Source: Bacillota bacterium
GTDB lineage: Bacteria; Bacillota; Clostridia; Christensenellales; Aristaeellaceae
Assembly: GCA_023391725.1 (NCBI GenBank)
Contig: JAEWAH010000320.1
Span: 1-9,430, forward strand
DNA length: 9,430 nucleotides
Direction of reading: 5' to 3'
Both the position numbers and the translations under genes were made by a program. Of the stretch, positions 1 to 5,149 are shown piece after piece. Position 1 is the stretch's first letter, and every line of letters starts with the position of its first letter. Below the pieces are notes generated by a model. It worked only from the letters and a program-made list of their open reading frames with translations. It did no database searches and was not told the DNA's origin.

Positions 1-13
1 ACTCAAGGGGAAG

Positions 14-36
14 CATTTTGGGTGCTTTTCTTTGCA
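14..36 (+). repeat. Edge copy of an intergenic motif also found near 1493
   Basis: Bases 14-36 (GC-A-TTTTGG-GTG-C-TTT-T-CTTTGC) closely match 1493-1515: both share TTTTGG, a TTT run and CTTTGC in the same register. A short stem AAGCA (11-15) / TGCTT (23-27) followed by a T-rich stretch gives it a terminator-like look. It may be the tail end of an element that starts outside the window. Bases 37-74 show nothing I can name. Confidence 0.4.
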
Positions 37-74
37 GAAATTATTCCGCCTGTTTAGTCAGAACGATTTGGAAT

Positions 75-104
75 TTGGAATTAGTGTCTCGGCTAAATTA
101 CGAT
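75..104 (+). promoter_or_regulatory. Possible weak promoter for the amidase gene
   Basis: TTGGAA at 75-80 and TACGAT at 99-104 are 18 bp apart; each matches four of six sigma-A consensus bases. It is the best candidate I see upstream of the gene at 182, but both boxes are imperfect, and transcription could equally come from outside the window. Confidence 0.25.
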
Positions 105-133
105 TTACCAAGGAATAACCAACGTAACCCGCC

Positions 134-181
134 GCCCTCCCTGGACATAGGATAAAGCAAATCCTCCGGGGAGGGCTTTTT
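134..181 (+). promoter_or_regulatory. Hairpin with T-run that contains the amidase ribosome site
   Basis: GCCCTCCC (134-141) pairs perfectly with GGGAGGGC (169-176). Inside, AGGAT (149-153) pairs with ATCCT (161-165). Five T bases (177-181) follow directly, so the structure resembles an intrinsic terminator. The only good Shine-Dalgarno of the following ATG is GGAGG at 170-174, seven bases from the start and fully inside the 3' arm. The hairpin could therefore end upstream transcription, hide the ribosome site, or do both. Which of these happens is inference. Confidence 0.6.
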
Positions 182-670
182 ATGTTATACGATCGAGAAA
201 AGGCTGTGGCCTATGCCCATGAATGGGTCTTCCGGCGGAACCCGCGATACTACAATTTTGACAAGCTGGGCGTAGGTGACTGCACCAATTTCATCTCCCA
301 ATGCTTATACGCCGGCTGCGGCGTGATGAATTACACCCCGAACACGGGGTGGTATTACATTTCCCTGAACCAGCGCGCCCCCGCCTGGAGCGGGGTGCCG
401 TTCCTGTATAACTTTTTAACCACCAACAAGGGCGCAGGACCCTACGGTCAGGAGATGTCCATCGAAAACGCCATGTTGGGGGATGTGATCCAATTGAGCG
501 CCGATGGCCTGCGCTTTTCCCACTCCCTGCTGGTCGTGGCGCTGGGTGATCCGCCGTCGGTTAATAATATCCTGATCACCTGCCATACCAAGGACAGTGA
601 CAACAGGCCATTGAATTCGTATTCGTATAACCGTATGCGGTTGATCCATATCATTGACGCGAGGATGTAA
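182..670 (+). CDS. Amidase-domain (Amidase_6-like) protein, stand-alone
   Basis: A 162-residue protein that is essentially one putative amidase domain. It resembles the papain-fold family whose members are thought to act on peptidoglycan or amide bonds; the real substrate is unknown. The hallmark block GDCTNFISQCL covers residues 32-42, with Cys34 the expected nucleophile. A Gly-Trp-Tyr-Tyr segment (56-59) and Trp69 follow. GDVIQ (100-104) precedes FSHS (112-115), whose His114 is the likely catalytic partner. CHTKDSDNRPL at 134-144 matches the family's His-Thr...Asn-Arg-Pro-Leu tail. I see no signal peptide or transmembrane helix, so it may work in the cytoplasm, the forespore or after lysis. 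Larger relatives carry this domain at the C-terminus of a longer protein; here it stands alone and looks complete. The start is supported by GGAGG seven bases upstream, although that site lies in a hairpin. No gene neighbour explains its role. Confidence 0.85.
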   Translation: MLYDREKAVAYAHEWVFRRNPRYYNFDKLGVGDCTNFISQCLYAGCGVMNYTPNTGWYYISLNQRAPAWSGVPFLYNFLTTNKGAGPYGQEMSIENAMLGDVIQLSADGLRFSHSLLVVALGDPPSVNNILITCHTKDSDNRPLNSYSYNRMRLIHIIDARM

Positions 671-819
671 AGGAAAAAGAACGGGACCACCACCGCGGCG
701 ATGGAGGGATTCATTCCCCAGCAAGTTTAGGATTTCTCTAGCGCTGGGCAACACCTTCCCTTCCCGTATTTGCCTCCTTCGGTACTCCCCTCAAAGTAAA
801 CGGTGATTTATCTTTGCGG
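671..819. other. Intergenic stretch after the amidase gene
   Basis: No open frame here has a ribosome site or a recognisable product. The clearest structure is a stem CCCAGC (717-722) / GCTGGG (743-748) with a 20-base loop. There is no T-run after it, so it does not look like a terminator. No obvious terminator for the amidase gene is visible. Confidence 0.4.
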
Positions 820-829
820 TTCCAAAGGC

Positions 830-852
830 GCGATGTGGGCATCGCCCCTACG
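830..852 (+). repeat. GCGATG/CATCGC hairpin repeat, copy 1
   Basis: Stem GCGATG (830-835) and CATCGC (840-845) with loop TGGG, followed by CCCTACG. A near-identical copy lies at 1037-1060. From memory, similar hairpins recur in intergenic DNA of gut Clostridia; that is recall, not a search. Confidence 0.7.
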
Positions 853-941
853 GTGGCGCGCCGGACCAAAGCGTACAATCAACCACCCCGGCGCTGCGGC
901 GCCTCCGGCTGTCTCAATCGTCGCACTGCTCACTGCGTTTG

Positions 942-1009
942 CATTGCTCGTTTCGCCAGCTTCCTTCGCTTCGCTTCATCCGCCACAGACGGAGCTCAGC
1001 TTCGGAACC
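942..1009 (+). repeat. 68-bp direct repeat, copy I
   Basis: Aligns without gaps to 1174-1241; I count 53 identical positions of 68. Both copies start CAT(T/C)GCTCGTTTCGC, contain CGCTTCGCTT and CCGCC, and end CGGAACC. Copy I is followed at once by a perfect 7-bp hairpin, CCCCTCC (1008-1014) / GGAGGGG (1018-1024), so the unit is probably the 68 bp plus a hairpin tail. Open frames across this stretch are low-complexity Arg/Ser/Ala readings of the repeat and are not genes. Confidence 0.65.
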
Positions 1010-1036
1010 CCTCCACGGGAGGGGAATGGAGGCGGT

Positions 1037-1060
1037 GCGATGTGGGCATCGCCCCCTACG
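1037..1060 (+). repeat. GCGATG/CATCGC hairpin repeat, copy 2
   Basis: Same stem and TGGG loop as copy 1 (830-852), with one extra C before TACG. It sits just after the hairpin tail of direct repeat I, which suggests a composite unit made of several modules. Confidence 0.7.
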
Positions 1061-1119
1061 CACCTCATCCGTCGCTGGCGCGCCCCCCAGCTCGCTCAAT
1101 TGTTGCGCCGCCGCGCAAA

Positions 1120-1168
1120 CAATCCTCAGTCTCGCTTCGCTCGCCAGCTCCTTTCAAAAGGAGCCTTT
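1120..1168 (+). repeat. 49-bp double-hairpin element, copy A
   Basis: Constant left part CAATCCTCAGTC (1120-1131), a variable 13-base middle (1132-1144), and a constant right part of 24 bases (1145-1168). The right part folds as GCTCCTT / AAGGAGC around TCAA and ends CCTTT, like a short terminator. Copy B is at 8129-8176. Just upstream, an imperfect stem (about 1099-1122) uses TTGTTGCGC and GCGCAAACAA. Confidence 0.75.
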
Positions 1169-1173
1169 GCTTG

Positions 1174-1241
1174 CATCGCTCGTTTCGCAATCTTTCTCCG
1201 CTTCGCTTTTTCCGCCGCTGGCGGCGTGAAGCTACGGAACC
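1174..1241 (+). repeat. 68-bp direct repeat, copy II
   Basis: Diverged partner of 942-1009, offset by 232 bases. It includes CCGCC (1212-1216) / GGCGG (1220-1224), a stem largely lost in copy I. It is followed by an 11-bp stem with one mismatch (1240-1250 with 1253-1263) and then CTTTTGG. The tail hairpins of copies I and II differ in sequence but hold the same position. Confidence 0.65.
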
Positions 1242-1366
1242 TTCCCCGCTAAAGCAGGGAAGGCTTTTGGTTGGCTGGTTTTATGCAACTGAAAATCACT
1301 TCTTGGACCCAACATAAACCGCAACACGAAATCCTCGTTTACCCAAGTAAAGGCATACGCAGGTTC

Positions 1367-1447
1367 TGGATTGCTTCGCGTGGCTTGCAATGACGAAACG
1401 GCATGCTATCGCGTCATTGCGAAGGAGCCTGCGACCGAAGCAATCCA
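1367..1447. repeat. 81-bp palindromic (MITE-like or REP-like) element
   Basis: Outer arms TGGATTGCTTCG (1367-1378) and CGAAGCAATCCA (1436-1447) are perfect 12-bp inverted repeats. Inner arms GCAATGACG (1387-1395) and CGTCATTGC (1412-1420) are also perfect. The whole can fold into one long cruciform or RNA hairpin. The element type, with GCAATGACG arms, is widely seen as a non-coding bacterial repeat. No target-site duplication is obvious. A 75-codon open frame starting at 1390 lies inside it and is not credible. Confidence 0.75.
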
Positions 1448-1459
1448 AAGCCAGAAAGC

Positions 1460-1521
1460 ACCGGGAAAACCTAATAAAGCCTCCGGGGGGAGCCTTTTGG
1501 TGGCTTTCCTTTGCGCCCGGT
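1460..1521 (+). repeat. Nested hairpin element
   Basis: Outer stem ACCGGG (1460-1465) / CCCGGT (1516-1521); inner stem AAAGCC (1476-1481) / GGCTTT (1502-1507). Its right half (1493-1515) matches the left window edge (14-36). It looks like another intergenic hairpin family. Bases 1522-1615 are AT-rich and hold nothing I recognise. Confidence 0.5.
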
Positions 1522-1615
1522 CTACATGTTCATAGCTCACTAAATCATCTTTTACCGAAGGAAAGAGCAAAACGGGAGACTTTTTATATTTCTCTTTATT
1601 TCGTTTGGGATATAT

Positions 1616-1649
1616 AAAAGGGACTGCCTCTTTTGAGGCAGTCCCTTTT
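1616..1649 (-). terminator. Strong terminator of the parvulin gene
   Basis: A 15-bp perfect stem (1616-1630 with 1635-1649) around TTTT. Its core is GGGACTGCCTC / GAGGCAGTCCC, and the A/T-rich ends give a U-run on either strand. It begins 13 bases after the stop codon of the minus-strand gene. It could also stop plus-strand transcripts. Confidence 0.9.
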
Positions 1650-1662
1650 GATCGATTGCTTG

Positions 1663-3093
1663 TTATTGCCCCGCGGCGTTGGCGGCGTTGGCGGGATCAT
1701 CCTGCGGGTTGGTGTAGGTGATCTGGGCGGCGTCCACCCATTCGGTCACGGCGTTGGACAAAGCATCGCTCTTCCTTGTGGATTCCATCTCTTCCACAAG
1801 GGAAGCTTTCAGCTCATCCGTAAGCGCCACGGCACCGCCGGGCACGTCGCGCAGGTAATACAGGATGTGCACGCCATAGCTGCCCACCACGGGCTGGCTC
1901 ACGTCGCCCACCTTCTGCATTTCATCGGAGAAGGCCCCGGCCACAAAGGCGGGATCAAACGCGATGGAGTCCAGATGCACGCTGTAGCCTTCGGATTTGG
2001 CCGGTTCTTCCTTCATGCCGGGATCCTCGCCGTACTGGTCGATCAGGGAGGCGAAGGCTTCCCCGTTTTGAAGCCGGGCATAGATATCGTCGGTCTTGGT
2101 CTTTACGGAATCCAGGATAGCAGCCTTGGCCGCGTCCAGGTCCGCCTGGGTCACCGGCACGGGCGTGGCAGTGGGTTCGGGGGTGACAGTAGGGGTGGCG
2201 GCAGGATCAGGCGTTGCGGTTGCTTCCGCAACTGCTGCATCCTGTCCCTCTTCTGCGGCCGCGTTCTGCTCTTCCAGCTGGGCCTGGATGGAGGTGTATT
2301 TGTCAAGCAGCGCGCTGTCTACCGTCAGCAGGATGTGGGTGATGCCCCGCATGCCTTCGGGAATGTACCAGGGCGTTTCGCCCGAATACATGGTGGCGTA
2401 TTCATACTGCGATACATCCTCGGCAAACGTTTGTTTGTCGGTGTCTACCTTCCCCTGATACGCAGTTTGGATCTCCTCGTCCGTGAAAGGCTGCGCGTCT
2501 TTTGTCAGGAAGGCAACCAGCTTGTCTTGAGACGCCTGGTCCTTGTAATAACCCACCAGATCGTCAAGCTTGTAGCCCTGCTGGACCATGTAATCCTCGG
2601 CCTGCTGCTTTGCAGTGGCCTTTTCTTCATCGGTAGGCGTTTCGCTGGTGATCAGCGAAGCGGCATAGTTATCCACATAGGAGTCCCATTCCGTCTGCGC
2701 CTTTTGCTTAAAGGCGTCTTCTTCTTCCGGAGTGAATTGGTCAAAGCCGTTTTCGGCTACCTTTTGCTTGTAGACTTCATACTGTATGGCCGACTGCAGC
2801 GCGATGGACTGAATGTACGACTCCATGCCTGTCAGGTCGTAGCCGTAGCTGGTGTACTGGGAGGCGATGCTGTTGTAGGCCTGCTGCATGTCGGAGCGCA
2901 GCAGGGACTTGCCGTTCACTGTGGCCAGCACATCGTCCGGAGAACCGGGCGTGGCGGAAGGCACAGGAGCTGCCGTGATCTCCGCAGAAGCGGGGGTTTC
3001 AGTAGGAGTTTCGCCCAGAGCGCCGGTCATTGCCAGCGTGGTACACATGACCATCGCCAGGCAGAGCGCAAAAAAGCGGGTGGATTTCTTCAT
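1663..3093 (-). CDS. Secreted parvulin-type (PpiC/SurA-like) peptidyl-prolyl isomerase
   Basis: A 476-residue exported protein, probably a foldase that isomerises X-Pro bonds in proteins outside the membrane. Start: ATG at 3093 gives MKKSTRFF, a hydrophobic core and a plausible cleavage near residue 27, with AAAGGA upstream. A longer reading from 3180 would put 29 non-signal residues first and is disfavoured. I see no convincing lipobox. Domains: a Thr/Pro/Ala linker (29-52), a SurA_N-like helical chaperone region starting VLATVNGKSLLRSDM (55-69), then a parvulin fold from THILLTVD (252-259) to SYGVHILYYL (405-414). The helix block LQNGEAFASLIDQYGEDPG (341-359) is typical of the family. Oddly, Ala/Glu/Pro/Thr-rich sequence (about 277-315) splits the first strand from the first helix, and the usual GGDLG is replaced by SEGYSVH (367-373). 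Activity is therefore likely but not certain. Monocistronic, with its own promoter and terminator. Confidence 0.85.
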   Translation of the reverse strand: MKKSTRFFALCLAMVMCTTLAMTGALGETPTETPASAEITAAPVPSATPGSPDDVLATVNGKSLLRSDMQQAYNSIASQYTSYGYDLTGMESYIQSIALQSAIQYEVYKQKVAENGFDQFTPEEEDAFKQKAQTEWDSYVDNYAASLITSETPTDEEKATAKQQAEDYMVQQGYKLDDLVGYYKDQASQDKLVAFLTKDAQPFTDEEIQTAYQGKVDTDKQTFAEDVSQYEYATMYSGETPWYIPEGMRGITHILLTVDSALLDKYTSIQAQLEEQNAAAEEGQDAAVAEATATPDPAATPTVTPEPTATPVPVTQADLDAAKAAILDSVKTKTDDIYARLQNGEAFASLIDQYGEDPGMKEEPAKSEGYSVHLDSIAFDPAFVAGAFSDEMQKVGDVSQPVVGSYGVHILYYLRDVPGGAVALTDELKASLVEEMESTRKSDALSNAVTEWVDAAQITYTNPQDDPANAANAAGQ

Positions 3094-3147
3094 GGAATCA
3101 CGTTTTCCTTTCTTTGTGTCCGGCACCGGCGCCGGCATAGTACTTTT

Positions 3148-3176
3148 ATTATGGCACAGGCCGCGCCCGACTGCAA
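3148..3176 (-). promoter_or_regulatory. Candidate promoter of the parvulin gene
   Basis: On the minus strand, CATAAT (plus-strand 3148-3153) is preceded by TGC, giving an extended -10. TTGCAG (3171-3176) lies 17 bp upstream as a weak -35. The predicted start is about 50 bases before the ATG at 3093. Confidence 0.5.
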
Positions 3177-3367
3177 GCAAAAGCCGCCTGAAGCGAAAAT
3201 GTTACAGTCCGTTCACGGTTTGGTATAGGAGGGAAGGCCTTCCGTGTCGCAAAGTCGGGTTTTTGGCCGATGCGCTTTTATAGGACGATCGCACAGCTTG
3301 CTTTGTTTCATGAAAAAGCGTGGGAATCACTGGACGTATGCAAAGCGGGAGAAATGTAATAAGAAGG
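3177..3367. other. Intergenic stretch with a 12-bp palindrome
   Basis: No credible gene. GGAAGGCCTTCC at 3232-3243 is a perfect palindrome. On the minus strand it lies between TTGCGA (3247-3252) and TATACC (3222-3227), a poor promoter-like pair 19 bp apart. It might be an operator, but nothing else supports that. Confidence 0.3.
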
Positions 3368-3405
3368 CCGGGGTGAGCGGCTTTTGAAAAAGCCGCTCTC
3401 CCCGG
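3368..3405 (-). terminator. Terminator-like hairpin after the DUF4179 gene
   Basis: A 17-bp stem with one mismatch (3368-3384 with 3389-3405) around TGAA, starting 26 bases after the stop. The following minus-strand bases are CCTTCTTATT rather than a clean U-run. Its layout, including GAAGTTTT before the stem, matches the hairpin after the methyltransferase gene (6958-6995). Confidence 0.6.
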
Positions 3406-3431
3406 ACCCCTTCTGCGAAAACTTCAATCAG

Positions 3432-4556
3432 CTATTTGTCTGCTGTAAAGGTATGTTCCCCGAAGCGGTTCTTTTCCCAGCAGTCATAGCCGCGGACGGT
3501 GACACTGTCGGGAAGTTCCGTCAAGTTAAGCGATCCAGTTTGTACAAACGTCGTTTCGCTTATTTTGCCGTCCGGGAGCGTGAGACCGACGATACCGCCC
3601 CCTCCACTGAGCCCCATATCAATGGGCTGGCCTTGTTCATCCAGGTACTCAAACAACAGCGATTCCCTGACCAGAGTCTTTTGCGCTTCGGTGGCGTCTG
3701 GTGCAATGGAGTAGATAAGCTCCGCATAGACGCCAACATCGGTTTTGGTGAGCACAATCTTGTCTACCGTAACGCCTGTTTGGTCTATTGCCACAGGACC
3801 CGAATACTGCTTCTGCGTTTGGTGAGTAGTTACATGCAACTTAAAGGAGAACTGACCGCGGACGGCTTGGTCATCAAGCGCTGTTTGTTCATCCTTCCAT
3901 TCTGTAAGCACGTAATCGCAATCCAGGCCGACGGTATTTTGGTCGGTTGCAAGGGGGCCGGACAGATGGTATACCAACGTTCCATTCTCTTCCTGCAAGT
4001 AGTCGATGGTGTCGGTTGCGGATACGCCGTTCATCCCGATATTCAGGCTGACTCTCAGCAGGCGCTTTCCATCTTGGGCGGCAGCCTCGGCAAAGGTGCG
4101 GTCGTCCCCATTGTAGACAGGGCCGTTGTACGAAGGGCGGTCCGTCGGCATTTGGTCAGTACCCAGCAAGAGAATCTTTTTCGGATCTTTGGGACGAGCT
4201 TCAATGACGGCATTGAGCTGCACGCCGTCACACAGCGCTTCACGCACCTTGAAGGTCACATCCGCGCTTTCCGCCCCGCTGGACATGGGCAAGTCTGTCT
4301 GAATGGCATCTTTGGCTTCCGGCAGCATCGTACGCCCGTAACGGTATTCCTGGAAGCTGAAAATCCCCCATTGGGTGGCTGCCGCGTAGGCCACGGCGGC
4401 CAGCAGCAGGGTAATGAGCGCTATGGCAACGACGGTTGCCGCTTTTATTTTCTTCACAGGTTTTTCCTCCTCTACTTTTTGGAGGGTAAAGGAAATCTTT
4501 TGTTTGAACGCTTCCGGCGTGGGACCGAAGGCGGTTTTCCAATCCTTGCTGTTCAT
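3432..4556 (-). CDS. DUF4179-type one-pass membrane protein, likely sigma-factor partner
   Basis: A 374-residue protein with a short cytoplasmic N-terminus, one transmembrane helix and a large outer domain. Residues 6-29 (WKTAFGPTPEAFKQKIS then TLQKVEE) resemble N-termini common in clostridial proteins encoded next to ECF sigma factors. A basic KKIK stretch (35-38) precedes the helix at about 39-60. The rest (about 61-374) looks like a DUF4179-style extracellular beta-rich domain, with FSFKLHV-type strands and no catalytic motif I can see. By analogy with such pairs, the inner tail could hold the sigma factor inactive until the outer domain senses something; this is inference. The start lies three bases after the sigma stop, with AGGAGG inside the sigma gene's last codons, so the two proteins are probably made in a fixed ratio. 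It could instead be a surface protein with no anti-sigma activity. Confidence 0.75.
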   Translation of the reverse strand: MNSKDWKTAFGPTPEAFKQKISFTLQKVEEEKPVKKIKAATVVAIALITLLLAAVAYAAATQWGIFSFQEYRYGRTMLPEAKDAIQTDLPMSSGAESADVTFKVREALCDGVQLNAVIEARPKDPKKILLLGTDQMPTDRPSYNGPVYNGDDRTFAEAAAQDGKRLLRVSLNIGMNGVSATDTIDYLQEENGTLVYHLSGPLATDQNTVGLDCDYVLTEWKDEQTALDDQAVRGQFSFKLHVTTHQTQKQYSGPVAIDQTGVTVDKIVLTKTDVGVYAELIYSIAPDATEAQKTLVRESLLFEYLDEQGQPIDMGLSGGGGIVGLTLPDGKISETTFVQTGSLNLTELPDSVTVRGYDCWEKNRFGEHTFTADK

Positions 4557-4559
4557 CCT

Positions 4560-5024
4560 TTACACCTCCTCACCCAGTGTGGCTTTGAGCTGTTTGCGCG
4601 CCGCGTACAGCCGTGTTTTCACCGTGCCTTGGGGCACGCGCAGCATGGCGGCGATCTCACGGAGCTCATAGCCTTCCATGTAGTGCAGCACAACGGGGAT
4701 GCGCAGTTTTTCCGGCAGATCAAGCACCGCGTCGTGAAGCGTGGGATCAGCCCCGGGGGATACGTCCCTTTGGGGCAGCGTTTCCGTTGGGATCTCTCTT
4801 CTTACGCTGCGCGAGACAGCGTAGCATTCCCGAATCAGGATGCGGATCACCCAGGTTTGCATGTAAGCGTCGTTTTTAAGCTGCTCCCGTTTTTCCCATG
4901 ATCGGCGGATGCATTCCTGTACCGCGTCCTCCCGGTCACATGCGCGGGAAAGGAGCCCATAGGATACCCGGTACAGGGTATCCTGCATGGCGACGATCCG
5001 CTGGGCAAACACCTGAGAGGTCAT
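4560..5024 (-). CDS. RNA polymerase sigma factor, ECF subfamily
   Basis: A 154-residue sigma-70-family factor of ECF size. Region 2 (about 13-71) includes DREDAVQECIRRSWEK (30-45), the DAVQE core-binding helix, followed by YMQTWVIRILIREC (54-67). A short linker (72-95) leads into region 4 (about 97-150): LPEKLRIPVVLHYMEGY (103-119) and the helix-turn-helix LREIAAMLRVPQGTVKTRL (121-139), which should read the -35 element. There is no extra C-terminal domain. The start has AAGGAG eight bases upstream. It is the first gene of a two-gene operon with the DUF4179 protein, its probable regulator. I searched the upstream region for an AAC-type -35 with a CGTC-type -10 and found no convincing self-regulated promoter. 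The family is certain; the signal and target genes cannot be read from here. Confidence 0.93.
   Translation of the reverse strand: MTSQVFAQRIVAMQDTLYRVSYGLLSRACDREDAVQECIRRSWEKREQLKNDAYMQTWVIRILIRECYAVSRSVRREIPTETLPQRDVSPGADPTLHDAVLDLPEKLRIPVVLHYMEGYELREIAAMLRVPQGTVKTRLYAARKQLKATLGEEV
4564..4571 (-). promoter_or_regulatory. Ribosome site inside the upstream gene (translational coupling)
   Basis: Minus-strand GAGGAGGT overlaps the last codons of the sigma gene, eight bases before the ATG at 4556. The sigma stop and the next ATG are three bases apart, so ribosomes ending on the first gene can start the second directly. Confidence 0.8.
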
Positions 5025-5052
5025 TACTGCATCTCCTTGTGCGCAGGTTCTT

Positions 5053-5064
5053 GACAGGCCTGTC
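5053..5064. promoter_or_regulatory. 12-bp palindrome upstream of the sigma gene
   Basis: GACAGGCCTGTC is a perfect palindrome 29 bases before the sigma ATG. It shares its AGGCCT centre with the palindrome at 3232-3243. It may be an operator or simply a small RNA stem in the 5' leader. Confidence 0.3.
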
Positions 5065-5107
5065 GTTTAGTTAGAGGAAAGAAAAGCGCGGGAGGTTTTT
5101 GGATAGG

Positions 5108-5140
5108 AAAAAAGCGCTTTCCTTTTCAAGGAAAGCGCTT
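5108..5140 (-). terminator. Intrinsic terminator of argS
   Basis: A perfect 13-bp stem (5112-5124 with 5128-5140) with a three-base loop. On the minus strand it is followed by six T (5108-5113, overlapping the stem base). It starts 9 bases after the argS stop codon. Because it is strong, the sigma operon probably has its own promoter between here and 5024, though I could not identify one. Confidence 0.92.
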
Positions 5141-5149
5141 GAGGCGTGA

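Noticed and set aside
820..1265. CRISPR array
   Set aside because: Repeats are diverged, of several kinds and unevenly spaced; no regular spacers and no cas gene.
803..1317. Several overlapping open frames of 60-167 codons in the repeat region
   Set aside because: They are Arg/Ser/Ala/Pro-rich readings of hairpin repeats, in conflicting frames, without ribosome sites or family motifs.
1390..1617. A 75-codon plus-strand frame
   Set aside because: It begins inside the palindromic element and runs through another hairpin family; no ribosome site and no recognisable protein features.
1633..3228. A 531-codon plus-strand frame
   Set aside because: It is antisense to the parvulin gene and crosses its terminator; composition (Gly/His/Val/Arg-rich) is typical of the complement of a GC-rich gene.
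3384..4901. A 505-codon plus-strand frame
   Set aside because: Antisense to the sigma/DUF4179 operon, which has clear domains, ribosome sites and coupling.
5025..5107. Self-regulated ECF promoter for the sigma operon
   Set aside because: AACC and CGAC-like words exist, but their spacing (about 28 bases) does not fit the 16-17 bp expected.
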